Position numbers and translations under genes: made by a program
In this document: piece by piece, positions 29,527-37,424 of the stretch
How positions within the stretch are numbered: the stretch's first letter is position 1
Layout of the letters: every line of letters begins with the position of its first letter
The notes under the pieces: model-generated
The model's database searches: none
What the model was told of the DNA's origin: nothing
The model's input: only the letters and a program-made list of their open reading frames with translations
Assembly (NCBI RefSeq): GCF_012641745.1
Contig: NZ_WEHZ01000010.1
Span: forward strand, 88,737 to 152,736
Source of the DNA: Pseudoalteromonas peptidolytica
GTDB taxonomy: Bacteria > Pseudomonadota > Gammaproteobacteria > Enterobacterales > Alteromonadaceae
DNA: 64,000 bases
Reading direction: 5' to 3'

Positions 29527-30567
29527 TTATTCTAGTGACGCCAACATAGACTCGTTATATTCCACGAGTACTTCTCCTGCTCTTACCTTTTCAACATAGT
29601 CTCCATTTGCAATAAAAGGTCGGCCAATTGCTAACAAGTCAAATTGGTCGTTTTCAATTGCTTTAGCACCAGTTTCCGCTGTATAACTGCCGACTCCTAC
29701 AAGAGTTCCATCGTATACTTTGCGTAAATAAGCAGATGCACGTCCGTCTAAATAGTCAAACTCCATAGCGTCATCAAAAATACCAAGATGTAAATAAGCA
29801 AGATTACGAGCGTTCAATTCGGTGATTAAGTAATCGAAAACGGCTCTGTCTCTTTTATCGCCCTCCATATTAAAGTAGGCACCAGGTGACACTCGTAAAG
29901 CAACTCTGTGCGAACCAATGCGCTCAATCACAGCATCTGTTACTTCCAGTGCAAAACGGCTCATATTTGCTGGTGTTTCACCGTACTCATCTGAGCGCTG
30001 GTTTGCTGCATAGTGTAGAAACTGATCAATCAAATACCCATTAGCACCATGGATTTCAACGCCATCAAAACCCGCTTCAATGGCATTCTCTGCCGCCTTT
30101 GCATAATCATCAACTAACTGCTTAATGTCTGCTTTTGTTGCCGCTTTTGGAGTTTGATAAGTCAGCTCACGCATTCTAGGAACAGAGCCTTCAATACCAA
30201 TTGCAGAAGGGGCTAGTACTTCTCCATCAAAAAAATGCGGATGCGCAACGCGCCCCACATGCCATAACTGCGCAAACATTTTACCCCCTTCAGCATGCAC
30301 AGCTTCTGTTACTTTTTTCCAGCCCGCAATTTGCGCTTGAGTGAACAGCCCTGGAGTATTCGGGTAACCTTGGCCATCAGGGCGAATAATCGTCGCTTCG
30401 CTAATGATCAAACCAGCTCCTGCACGCTTGGCGTAATATTTCACCATATCGGCTGTTGGCACGAGTTCATCATCAGCCATACAACGCGTTAGAGGTGCCA
30501 TTAAAATGCGATTGTTCAATGTGATGCTGTCGTTGAGAGTTAGCGTCTCAAAAAGTACTTGGGTCAT
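29527..30567 (-). CDS. nemA: Old Yellow Enzyme family alkene reductase (NemA-like)
   Basis: FMN- and NAD(P)H-dependent ene-reductase, 346 residues, that reduces activated alkenes, N-ethylmaleimide and nitro compounds in the cytosol. Motifs: NRILMAPLTRCMADDE, FAQLWHVGRVAHP, GVEIHGANGYLIDQFLH, DLLAIGRPFIANGDYV. I start at the ATG at 30567 because AGGAG lies eight bases before it and homology starts there (TQVLFETLTLNDSITLNNRI); a longer reading would run through the operators at 30585-30628. Expression is probably repressed by the divergent TetR protein until electrophiles appear. Confidence 0.93.
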   Translation of the reverse strand: MTQVLFETLTLNDSITLNNRILMAPLTRCMADDELVPTADMVKYYAKRAGAGLIISEATIIRPDGQGYPNTPGLFTQAQIAGWKKVTEAVHAEGGKMFAQLWHVGRVAHPHFFDGEVLAPSAIGIEGSVPRMRELTYQTPKAATKADIKQLVDDYAKAAENAIEAGFDGVEIHGANGYLIDQFLHYAANQRSDEYGETPANMSRFALEVTDAVIERIGSHRVALRVSPGAYFNMEGDKRDRAVFDYLITELNARNLAYLHLGIFDDAMEFDYLDGRASAYLRKVYDGTLVGVGSYTAETGAKAIENDQFDLLAIGRPFIANGDYVEKVRAGEVLVEYNESMLASLE

Positions 30568-30584
30568 TTGGGGATCTCCTTTTT

Positions 30585-30628
30585 TTGAATATACATTCAA
30601 GATATGTATTCTTGAATCATTATTCAAG
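30585..30628. promoter_or_regulatory. Two palindromic TetR operators between the ene-reductase and its regulator
   Basis: Palindrome 1 at 30585-30600: TTGAAT-ATAC-ATTCAA. Palindrome 2 at 30611-30628: CTTGAAT-CATT-ATTCAAG. Their centres are 27 bp apart, and the interval also reads as an inverted repeat. The pair lies in the divergent region, close to the ene-reductase start, where a NemR-type repressor would act. Confidence 0.82.
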
Positions 30629-30723
30629 TAATTTCCTTTCTTTTATTTTTATTGCTACCATCAAACCCAATGACATTTGTTATAATGGCGGCGGAATTTG
30701 TAGTTGATAGCCATAGGTATGCA

Positions 30724-31308
30724 ATGAGAACAGCAGAGTTTAATAGAGAATCCGTATTAAGAAATGCAATGCAAGCATTTATGACATACGGTTACAACAA
30801 AACCAGTATGCCCAAACTGACTGAAGTCACTGGGCTACACCCTGGCTCTATTTACTGTGCATTTAAAAACAAAAAGGGGTTGTTACTTGCTGCAATAGAA
30901 CAATATCAGGCAGATAGACGAGCGCATTATCAGCAACTATTTGAAAACAGTACAAGCCTTCGCTGTGCACTTGAGCGTTTTTTGCAAGATCTAACCAATG
31001 AGTGTGTTGCCGACGAGTCAAAAAAAGTGTGCTTATTGACTAAAACGCTCAATGAAATTGGTGAACAGGATAAAGAGATCCAAAGTGCACTAAGCACCCA
31101 CTTGCAACAGTTTGAATCGTTGATAAAACAGCAGTTTTTGACTCCATGGCCTGATAGCGAAGTCATGAGTGAGGAAGCTGCAACGAACAAAGCACGATTT
31201 TTTATTATGTGTGTTTACGGTATTCGAACATACTCTGCAACCCAATGTAACAGCGCTGAATTGCAAGCTCTCGCTGATCAAACCTTAGCCGCTTCCCTTA
31301 GCCCTTGA
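30724..31308 (+). CDS. TetR-family repressor (NemR-like)
   Basis: 194 residues from the ATG at 30724, where the TetR helix-turn-helix domain begins (NRESVLRNAMQAFMTYGYNK, TGLHPGSIYCAFKNKKGLLL). The C-terminal ligand domain has Cys in NECVADE and KKVCLLTK, positions where NemR-type sensors use reactive Cys for electrophiles or hypochlorite; this is an inference from the family. Divergent from the Old Yellow Enzyme gene with twin operators between them, which strongly supports a local repressor role. An upstream extension to 30652 would be non-homologous. Confidence 0.87.
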   Translation: MRTAEFNRESVLRNAMQAFMTYGYNKTSMPKLTEVTGLHPGSIYCAFKNKKGLLLAAIEQYQADRRAHYQQLFENSTSLRCALERFLQDLTNECVADESKKVCLLTKTLNEIGEQDKEIQSALSTHLQQFESLIKQQFLTPWPDSEVMSEEAATNKARFFIMCVYGIRTYSATQCNSAELQALADQTLAASLSP

Positions 31309-31388
31309 TAAGTAGACCAAGCTGATGTACCACCGTGCCAATATCCATTATCAGCAATTTGACTAAAGGCTTTGTATAATACGATTTT

Positions 31389-31594
31389 TATACTAGTTAT
31401 CTTTGTTACGCTGTCTATTTTGAAGGCGAGAAGACCTTGCTGCTAACTCCGCTCCCCCCTGTTGACGCTGAGCTCACTATACCCATGTAGGCAGAAAAAA
31501 CTTCTTATTTACTTGTTGTAAATAAGAAGTTTTTAACGCTGTTAGCGTCAGATTTACGCCTTCAAATTGAGCAATTATTAAAATTAATTGGTGC
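31389..31594. repeat. Interspersed repeat copy b (degenerate ends)
   Basis: Contains the left core (GTCTATTTTGAAGGCGAGAA, ACCTTG), a long central hairpin at 31496-31534, and the right core (GTTAGCGTCAGATTTA, TTCAAATTGAGCAA, TTAATTGG). The terminal inverted repeats are mutated compared with the copies at 48842 and 55752. With the flanking bases it fills most of the 444-bp gap between the TetR gene and the DUF2986 gene; I see no other gene in that gap. Confidence 0.75.
31496..31534. terminator. 17-bp perfect hairpin inside repeat copy b
   Basis: Arms of 17 bases at 31496-31512 and 31518-31534 with a TTGTT loop; the right arm ends in TTTTT. It could terminate the TetR transcript, but it is part of the mobile repeat; the copy at 55752 has a hairpin at the same place with different arm sequences. 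Confidence 0.6.
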
Positions 31595-31752
31595 TAGTCG
31601 CTGTTTGCTAATATTAAGCGGGAAATTTTGTCACCTCTCCTTTTAATAGTATTAATTATCCACAGCACTGATAAGAGTGGCATTACATTTACCATTGTTG
31701 AACCGACTTACTCTGAGGTAAAATAGTCTTTCATTTACCATGAGCTTCGAAC

Positions 31753-31923
31753 ATGAATCGCAAAAAGAAAATTTACGAAACACTAAAGAAAAAAGACAAG
31801 CGTGCAAATGCTAAACTTCATAAAAGCAATAAGCCACGCTACATCTCAAAAGCTGAACGTGAGAAAATTGCAGCCCAACAAGATGCCAATGAAGCATCAA
31901 ATAGTGACGAGGGCGAGCATTAA
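31753..31923 (+). CDS. DUF2986-type small basic protein
   Basis: 56-residue protein that begins NRKKKIYETLKKKDKRANAK and continues HKSNKPRYISKAEREKIA, with an acidic tail. This matches my memory of DUF2986, a small family common in marine gammaproteobacteria, where the KSNKPRYISKAER block is the conserved part. The basic N-terminal half suggests RNA or ribosome contact, but no function is known. It stands alone between repeat copies b and c. Confidence 0.8.
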   Translation: MNRKKKIYETLKKKDKRANAKLHKSNKPRYISKAEREKIAAQQDANEASNSDEGEH

Positions 31924-32027
31924 TTGCTCCAGTTTTATATCAGTTGGTCTAACAGATTATGCTAACGCTCCGAGAGCCGGAGTATTAAACACACAACTTT
32001 TCCAAAATACCTTTGTTCGGTGCCTGT

Positions 32028-32085
32028 AATACCAATTTTCTTAATTAAGTGGTCTATTTAGAGGCGAGAAAATCTTGTCAAGTCG
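32028..32085. repeat. Interspersed repeat copy c (left half only)
   Basis: TAATACCAATTTTCTTAATT, then AAGTGGTCTATTT and GAGGCGAGAAAATCTTGTC; the family's left end. The remainder of the element is absent or unrecognisable. The rest of the gap to the tRNA-Ser gene holds nothing I recognise. Confidence 0.75.
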
Positions 32086-32208
32086 ACATGCAGGAGCACG
32101 CATTGAATTTGAGAAAGTATCATCGTTGGTGATTAAAACTCAGTTTTAGACTTTTGCGACTAAAAAAGAGTGTAAGTGATATAAGTGATTAGTTCTAATC
32201 AGGAAGAA

Positions 32209-32299
32209 TGGCGGAGAGAGAGGGATTCGAACCCTCGATACGCTACAAACGTATACACGAGTTCCAGTCGTGCGCCTTCAGCCACTCAGCCATCTCTCC
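32209..32299 (-). tRNA. tRNA-Ser (GGA)
   Basis: Read on the minus strand: acceptor arms GGAGAGA and TCTCTCC, discriminator G and encoded CCA; anticodon loop CTGGAAC gives anticodon GGA; long variable arm (GTATACGTTTGTAGCGTAT region) as expected for serine; T-loop GGTTCGAATCC. 91 bases including CCA. Confidence 0.97.
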
Positions 32300-32388
32300 G
32301 CACTGAATTGCGGGGCTAATACTATGAAAAGCCTCGCACTTTATCAAGTAGTTTTTTACTTTTTGAATTTATCTGGCTATAAATCCAA

Positions 32389-33432
32389 CTACTTTGGTAT
32401 TGAAGCTGAAAAATCTAGCATACGATTTAACGAACGTAGCGCACCTTCACGCAGTTCCATATCAACAAAGACTTCTTTTCCTTTTGGACTGATAAGTGCT
32501 TCTTCAATTGCTTGTAAGCCGTTCATTGCCATCCAAGGACAGTGTGCACAGCTACGGCACGTTGCACCTTCACCAGCGGTGGGCGCTTCGAAGAACTCTT
32601 TTTCTGGGCAAAGCTGCTGCATCTTGTAGAAGATGCCGCGATCTGTCGCTACGATAAATTTTTGATTCGGCATTTCTTGTGCCGCTTTAATTAACTGGCT
32701 TGTCGAGCCTACTGCATCTGCTAAATCTACAATTTCCGCAGGTGACTCAGGATGAACAAGCACAGCAGCATCCGGATGAAGCTGTTTCATGTCTCTTAGC
32801 GCTTTAGTTTTGAACTCGTCATGAACAATACAAGCGCCATTCCACATAATCATGTCCGCACCGGTTTTCTTTTGGATATAAGAGCCTAAGTGCTTATCTG
32901 GTCCCCAAATGATTTTCTCGCCTTGTTCGTCAAGGTGCTCAACAATTTCAAGTGCACAAGAGGACGTTACGATCCAATCAGCTCTTGCTTTTACTGCAGT
33001 TGAAGTGTTTGCGTAAACAACGACTTTTCTATCTGGGTGCTGATCGCAAAATGCTGAAAATTCGTCAATTGGACAACCGACATCTAACGAGCAAGTTGCA
33101 TCAAGTGTTGGCATAACAACTGTTTTGTGCGGCGTTAAGATCTTTGCTGTCTCGCCCATAAAACGAACACCGGCAACAATGATCATATCCTTGTCTTCTT
33201 GCTTAGCACCAAAGCGTGCCATTTCTAAAGAGTCGGCCACACAGCCACCAGTTTCTTCAGCAAGTGCTTGGATCTCAGGATCTGTATAATAATGGGCAAC
33301 GAGTACCGCATTTTTTTCAACTAACAGCGCTTTGATACGCGCTTTATACTCTGCTTTTTCTTCGACGGTAAGAGGGGCAGGTTTTGGTGGGAAGATATAA
33401 TCTTCCGGCATAATACGTTCAGCTAGACTCAT
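32389..33432 (-). CDS. nadA: Quinolinate synthase A
   Basis: 347 residues; a [4Fe-4S] enzyme that condenses iminoaspartate with dihydroxyacetone phosphate to quinolinate in NAD synthesis. Cluster-ligand cysteines are visible in [24 protein letters not shown] and the C-terminal [13 protein letters not shown]. Other typical stretches: [19 protein letters not shown] and [10 protein letters not shown]. Encoded alone between tRNA-Ser and the tRNA-Lys array, all on the minus strand. Confidence 0.97.
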   Translation of the reverse strand: MSLAERIMPEDYIFPPKPAPLTVEEKAEYKARIKALLVEKNAVLVAHYYTDPEIQALAEETGGCVADSLEMARFGAKQEDKDMIIVAGVRFMGETAKILTPHKTVVMPTLDATCSLDVGCPIDEFSAFCDQHPDRKVVVYANTSTAVKARADWIVTSSCALEIVEHLDEQGEKIIWGPDKHLGSYIQKKTGADMIMWNGACIVHDEFKTKALRDMKQLHPDAAVLVHPESPAEIVDLADAVGSTSQLIKAAQEMPNQKFIVATDRGIFYKMQQLCPEKEFFEAPTAGEGATCRSCAHCPWMAMNGLQAIEEALISPKGKEVFVDMELREGALRSLNRMLDFSASIPK

Positions 33433-33565
33433 TTCTCAACCACTAGTCCACATTGCATAATTAGATGGAATTATACGAAAAATAGCGTATGAATCCTAGC
33501 GATTGTTTAACTCAAAGTGACGAGTTTAAGGAAGTAATTTGAATAATATATGAAGCTTGTGAGAA

Positions 33566-33641
33566 TGGTGGGTCATGATGGACTCGAACCATCGACCAAT
33601 GGATTAAAAGTCCACTGCTCTACCAACTGAGCTAATGACCC
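33566..33641 (-). tRNA. tRNA-Lys (TTT), array copy 1
   Basis: 76 bases with encoded CCA: acceptor GGGTCAT/ATGACCC, anticodon loop CTTTTAA (anticodon TTT), T-arm GATGGTTCGAGTCCATC. Last copy in transcription direction, closest to nadA; separated by 95 bp of unrelated spacer from copy 2. Confidence 0.97.
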
Positions 33642-33736
33642 GCTCAAGCATTTAAAATGCGAATGATGCTTTTTAAGAAAAAGTTTAGCTCATCTTCCTG
33701 ATTTACACTAAAAGATAAGTTTTCAAGCTTATAAAG

Positions 33737-33812
33737 TGGTGGGTCATGATGGACTCGAACCATCGACCAATGGATTAAAAGTCCACTGCTCTACCAACTG
33801 AGCTAATGACCC
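33737..33812 (-). tRNA. tRNA-Lys (TTT), array copy 2
   Basis: Same 76-base sequence as copy 1 by eye. It is followed on its 5' side by a non-tRNA segment and the decayed copy at 33917-33935. Confidence 0.97.
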
Positions 33813-33890
33813 GCTCAAGCATAAAAAGTGCCATTAATTCATCCTGAATGAGTGTTCCAACTCGTCGTCCTGACTCGTGTTCAAAAGCTG

Positions 33891-33905
33891 CGAAGCGAAG
33901 CTTCG
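33891..33905. terminator. Small hairpin in the array, next to the decayed tRNA copy
   Basis: CGAAGC-GAA-GCTTCG with AAAA before and GTCTTTTT after. It sits in the segment that replaces the 3' part of a lost tRNA-Lys copy; it could act as a processing or termination signal on either strand. Confidence 0.4.
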
Positions 33906-33916
33906 GTCTTTTTCAC

Positions 33917-33935
33917 CCAACTGAGCTAATGACCT
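33917..33935 (-). pseudogene. Remnant of a tRNA-Lys gene (5' part only)
   Basis: Reads as the first 19 bases of the tRNA-Lys copies on the minus strand, with the first base changed from G to A. It ends at 33935, exactly 106 bp before the 5' end of the next copy, so it sits in register with the tandem array. The remaining 57 bases of the gene are replaced by unrelated sequence. Confidence 0.8.
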
Positions 33936-33965
33936 GCTCAAATGTGAATTCTAAAGCTTATAACG

Positions 33966-34041
33966 TGGTGGGTCATGATGGACTCGAACCATCGACCAAT
34001 GGATTAAAAGTCCACTGCTCTACCAACTGAGCTAATGACCC
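33966..34041 (-). tRNA. tRNA-Lys (TTT), array copy 3
   Basis: 76 bases, same sequence as the other copies by eye. First of six units with an exact 106-bp period. Confidence 0.97.
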
Positions 34042-34071
34042 GCTCAAATATGAATTCTAAAGCTCATAATG

Positions 34072-34147
34072 TGGTGGGTCATGATGGACTCGAACCATCG
34101 ACCAATGGATTAAAAGTCCACTGCTCTACCAACTGAGCTAATGACCC
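34072..34147 (-). tRNA. tRNA-Lys (TTT), array copy 4
   Basis: 76 bases, same sequence as the other copies by eye; 30-base spacers on both sides, with GAATTCTAAAGC. Confidence 0.97.
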
Positions 34148-34177
34148 GCTCAAATACGAATTCTAAAGCTTATAAAA

Positions 34178-34253
34178 TGGTGGGTCATGATGGACTCGAA
34201 CCATCGACCAATGGATTAAAAGTCCACTGCTCTACCAACTGAGCTAATGACCC
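34178..34253 (-). tRNA. tRNA-Lys (TTT), array copy 5
   Basis: 76 bases, same sequence as the other copies by eye; spacer differs by a few bases (ATACGAATT instead of ATATGAATT on one side). Confidence 0.97.
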
Positions 34254-34283
34254 GCTCAAATATGAATTCTAAAGCTTATAACG

Positions 34284-34359
34284 TGGTGGGTCATGATGGA
34301 CTCGAACCATCGACCAATGGATTAAAAGTCCACTGCTCTACCAACTGAGCTAATGACCC
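34284..34359 (-). tRNA. tRNA-Lys (TTT), array copy 6
   Basis: 76 bases, same sequence as the other copies by eye. Confidence 0.97.
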
Positions 34360-34389
34360 GCTCAAATATGAATTCTAAAGCTTATAAAG

Positions 34390-34465
34390 TGGTGGGTCAT
34401 GATGGACTCGAACCATCGACCAATGGATTAAAAGTCCACTGCTCTACCAACTGAGCTAATGACCC
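34390..34465 (-). tRNA. tRNA-Lys (TTT), array copy 7
   Basis: 76 bases, same sequence as the other copies by eye. Confidence 0.97.
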
Positions 34466-34495
34466 GCTCAAATATGAATTCTAAAGCTTATAAAG

Positions 34496-34571
34496 TGGTG
34501 GGTCATGATGGACTCGAACCATCGACCAATGGATTAAAAGTCCACTGCTCTACCAACTGAGCTAATGACCC
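34496..34571 (-). tRNA. tRNA-Lys (TTT), array copy 8 (promoter-proximal)
   Basis: 76 bases, same sequence as the other copies by eye. It is the first gene behind the promoter at 34619-34646, so the array is likely one precursor transcript. Confidence 0.97.
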
Positions 34572-34618
34572 ACTTTACACAGCAGTTTTTTGTTACCAAT
34601 CGCCTGCTGCGGGCGCTT

Positions 34619-34646
34619 ATAATACTTATTTAAATTTTGAGTGCAA
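34619..34646 (-). promoter_or_regulatory. Probable promoter of the tRNA-Lys array
   Basis: On the minus strand: TTGCAC (34641-34646), 16-bp spacer, TATTAT (34619-34624), followed by the GC-rich stretch AAGCGCCCGC. Such a GC-rich discriminator is typical of stringently controlled stable-RNA promoters. The start of the first tRNA is about 48 bases from the -10 element. Confidence 0.7.
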
Positions 34647-34720
34647 CTGAAATAGCTAGTTTTTTTCACTTTTTATGACTAAGCGCCTAATTTTAAGGCA
34701 CTCAGCTCAAAAAGTGATAA

Positions 34721-35470
34721 TTACATCTTAGCTAAACGCTCTGTTGCCAATTTTGCAGGAGTCGTACTTGGATACTCTTTAATCAATTTATTTAAGAGCG
34801 TTTTGGCTTCAGTTGTTTTACCTTGCTCATTAAGTATCGTTCCTAGCTTTAACATAGCCTCTGGGCGCTTGTTTGACTCAGGAAAGTTCGTTACAACTGT
34901 CTCAAAGTGAGATTTTGCATCGCTACTTTTCGTTTTAATTAAGAATAGCTGCCCTAGCCAATAATGCGCATTAGGAACATAAACTGAATTTGGGTATGTC
35001 TGTAAAAAACGTTGGAACTCTGGTATCGCGGCATCATAGCGCTTATCCTTCATGATCATGTTTACTGCACGATCATAAGCTTCATTCTCAGACAAATTAC
35101 TACTAAACGCTTGTTCAGGGGTAATATCTGTTGTCGCGGTGCTTGTCTGAGACTGATCATAGGCCTGACTAACCCGGTTTTCAATTTCCTGATAGAGCTC
35201 ACGTTGACGTTGCAAGACTTTTTCCAGTTTATAGCTTTGTTCTTCAGTTACACCACGAACTTGACTTACTTCCTCTTGCAACAGGTTGAGTTGCTGCTGG
35301 AGCTCTGCTTGTAGCAGGTTTCGGGTTCTCATCATACTTTCTAATTGAGAGATCCGTTCTTCAATTGTTTGATCTGAATTTGCAGCTTCTGAAACAGGAG
35401 CGGGAGCAGCCCAAACTTGGGCGCTCCCGCTCATGAGAAAGAATGCTGCCAAAATAGTATTCGGCTTCAT
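34721..35470 (-). CDS. cpoB: Cell division coordinator CpoB (YbgF)
   Basis: 249 residues. Signal peptide (cleavage likely after AQVWA), a trimerising coiled coil at about 30-95 (IEERISQLESMMRTRNLLQA and following), and TPR motifs at about 125-245 (YDRAVNMIMKDKRYDAAIPE). In E. coli CpoB links Tol-Pal constriction with PBP1B activity in the periplasm. Last gene of the operon, 12 bp after pal; AAGAAAGAG precedes its ATG. Confidence 0.96.
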   Translation of the reverse strand: MKPNTILAAFFLMSGSAQVWAAPAPVSEAANSDQTIEERISQLESMMRTRNLLQAELQQQLNLLQEEVSQVRGVTEEQSYKLEKVLQRQRELYQEIENRVSQAYDQSQTSTATTDITPEQAFSSNLSENEAYDRAVNMIMKDKRYDAAIPEFQRFLQTYPNSVYVPNAHYWLGQLFLIKTKSSDAKSHFETVVTNFPESNKRPEAMLKLGTILNEQGKTTEAKTLLNKLIKEYPSTTPAKLATERLAKM

Positions 35471-35482
35471 AATAACTCTTTC

Positions 35483-36016
35483 TTAGTACACTAATACCGC
35501 ACGACGGTTTTTAGCAAATGCTTCTTCTGTACGAGACTTAACCATAGGCTTTTCTTCACCGTAGCTCACGACTGAAATCTGGCTATCTGAAACACCTAAG
35601 CTTTGCAGGTACTTAGCAACTGACTTACCGCGGCTTTCACCAAGAGCAATATTGTACTCAGGTGTACCACGCTCATCCGCATGACCTTCTACAAGAACTT
35701 TTACACTTGGGTTTTTAACCAAGAAGTCAGCATGTGCTTGAAGTAGCTCTGCATATTTGCTTTGAATTGTAGATTTATCAAAATCAAAGTAAACAATTTG
35801 CTCTTGGCGTAACGCTTCATATTTTTCGCGTAGCTTCTCTTCAGCCGACTTTTCGCGAGACATTGTGTTTACGTCTACAGTGTTGCTCTCTGTGGTTGCC
35901 GCTCTGTTACTCTCATTAGCCGCACCTTCGTCAACACTTGAAGAAGAGCTACATGCTGCAAGTGTCATCACAGGCAACGCGACCATTAAAGCTTTTAAAG
36001 TTTTGTTAAGTTGCAT
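35483..36016 (-). CDS. pal: Peptidoglycan-associated lipoprotein Pal
   Basis: 177 residues: signal peptide with lipobox TLAAC (Cys22), Ser-rich linker, then an OmpA-type peptidoglycan-binding domain (VYFDFDKSTIQ, LVEGHADERGTPEYNIALGE, and a late RRAVLVY). Anchors the outer membrane to peptidoglycan and partners with TolB. AGGAA precedes the start; 40 bp after tolB. Confidence 0.98.
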   Translation of the reverse strand: MQLNKTLKALMVALPVMTLAACSSSSSVDEGAANESNRAATTESNTVDVNTMSREKSAEEKLREKYEALRQEQIVYFDFDKSTIQSKYAELLQAHADFLVKNPSVKVLVEGHADERGTPEYNIALGESRGKSVAKYLQSLGVSDSQISVVSYGEEKPMVKSRTEEAFAKNRRAVLVY

Positions 36017-36056
36017 CGAGTATGTTCCTATATCTTTATAAATCTAACCAGCAAAA

Positions 36057-37415
36057 TTACTGTAAAAACGGCGACCAGGCTGGTGCCTTAACCTGACCGT
36101 CCAAGACCGGTAGTCTTGCCTTGAAACGGCCATCCATAGACACCAATGCCAATACCTGCTTATTATTGTGCAAGGTGCTGTATATTATCATTGAACCATT
36201 TGGCGCGATACTCGGAGATTCATCTAATCTCGTACGAGTCAACACTTGAAACAGCCCGGAATCTAATTCTTTTTTAGCAATATGGTAACGGCCAAGTGTA
36301 CGGTTTACCATTATCAAACGCTTTCCGTCTGGAGTAATGGAGCCCGCTAAGTTCATATCACCGTCGAATGTAACTCGCTTAGACCGACCAGATTTTAAAT
36401 TTAACTTATAAATCTGAGCATTACCACCCCTTTCAGATGTATACACAATTTCTTGTCCATTTGGATGCCAAGACGGTTCAGTATCTATACTACGGTGGCG
36501 TGTTAAGCGCGTTTCTTGCTTGGTTTTTAAGTCTATCAAGTAAACTTCTGTTGCACCGCCTGCATCTTTAGAAAACACAGCTAGCAGTTTGGTGCCATCA
36601 GGCGAAAATTGTGGAGCACCATTAATGCCAGGATAGCTTGTAATAAGTTCACGCTTTCCGGTATAGATGTCCTGAATATAAATTTGTGATTGACGGTTTT
36701 CAAAAGTGACATAAGCAAGTTTATTCGCATCTGGTGACCAAGCTGGTGACATCAGTGGCTCTTTTGAGCGTAGTAATACTTGCTCATTGTAGCCATCATA
36801 ATCGGCAACAACTAACTGATAAGGTTTGTCTTGTTCATCTCGAACAATGATATAAGCAATCTTGGTTCTAAACGCACCTTTTTCGCCGGTCAGTGCTTCA
36901 TAAACAACATCGCTTATCTGATGAGCATAGTTTCTAAACCCACTGGCGTTAATAATGCTTTGACGTCCTTCAAGTACATGATCGTCGCTCTGCATCAAGC
37001 GGCCATTTGACATGATACGCGTTTCACCACCTGTCAACTGTGCTCTTATCACATCAATAAGCTCATATTTTACCAAATAACGTCCTGCAGATTGTTGCGT
37101 CACTGTACCAACAACCACAGCTTCAACGCCAGCATCAACCCAAGCGGCATAATCCACTTCAGTATCTGTCGTTGGTAATTGTGGCATATTGCTTTCCGCA
37201 ATCGGTTTAAACTTACCACTGCGCATAAGATCTGCTGAAATTACCTCAGTTAAACTTGAGGGCATCTCCCCTGTACCATTGTATTTAAACGGTACAATTG
37301 CGATAGGTCTAGCACTGTCCACCCCTTCGGTAATCACTATCTCCAACGCGGCCTGCACGTAGTGTGAAATACCAAGGGTTAAAACCAGTAATAAGGTTGA
37401 GAACTTTTTTAACAT
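36057..37415 (-). CDS. tolB: Tol-Pal system protein TolB
   Basis: 452 residues: signal peptide (cleavage after YVQA), an N-terminal alpha/beta domain (about 25-165), and a six-bladed beta-propeller with repeated WSPD-type motifs ([43 protein letters not shown]). Periplasmic link between TolA and Pal. AAGGAC precedes the ATG; 9 bp after tolA. Confidence 0.98.
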   Translation of the reverse strand: MLKKFSTLLLVLTLGISHYVQAALEIVITEGVDSARPIAIVPFKYNGTGEMPSSLTEVISADLMRSGKFKPIAESNMPQLPTTDTEVDYAAWVDAGVEAVVVGTVTQQSAGRYLVKYELIDVIRAQLTGGETRIMSNGRLMQSDDHVLEGRQSIINASGFRNYAHQISDVVYEALTGEKGAFRTKIAYIIVRDEQDKPYQLVVADYDGYNEQVLLRSKEPLMSPAWSPDANKLAYVTFENRQSQIYIQDIYTGKRELITSYPGINGAPQFSPDGTKLLAVFSKDAGGATEVYLIDLKTKQETRLTRHRSIDTEPSWHPNGQEIVYTSERGGNAQIYKLNLKSGRSKRVTFDGDMNLAGSITPDGKRLIMVNRTLGRYHIAKKELDSGLFQVLTRTRLDESPSIAPNGSMIIYSTLHNNKQVLALVSMDGRFKARLPVLDGQVKAPAWSPFLQ

Positions 37416-37424
37416 GTTCGTCCT

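Larger units (their letters stand above)
33936..34571 (-). repeat. Tandem 106-bp repeat units carrying tRNA-Lys
   Basis: Six units of 76-base gene plus 30-base spacer repeat with identical 106-bp spacing (gene starts 33966, 34072, 34178, 34284, 34390, 34496). Spacers are nearly identical (GCTCAAATATGAATTCTAAA followed by GCTTATAA), which points to recent unequal crossing-over or gene conversion. Confidence 0.93.

Noticed and set aside
31802..32029. 75-codon frame across the DUF2986 gene
   Set aside because: Different frame from the conserved 56-residue protein and runs into a repeat.
33848..34030. 60-codon frame running through tRNA-Lys sequence
   Set aside because: Most of it is tRNA and spacer read as protein.
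33566..34571. Regular repeats and spacers resembling a CRISPR array
   Set aside because: The 76-base repeat folds as tRNA-Lys with anticodon TTT and CCA; spacers are nearly identical, not unique.
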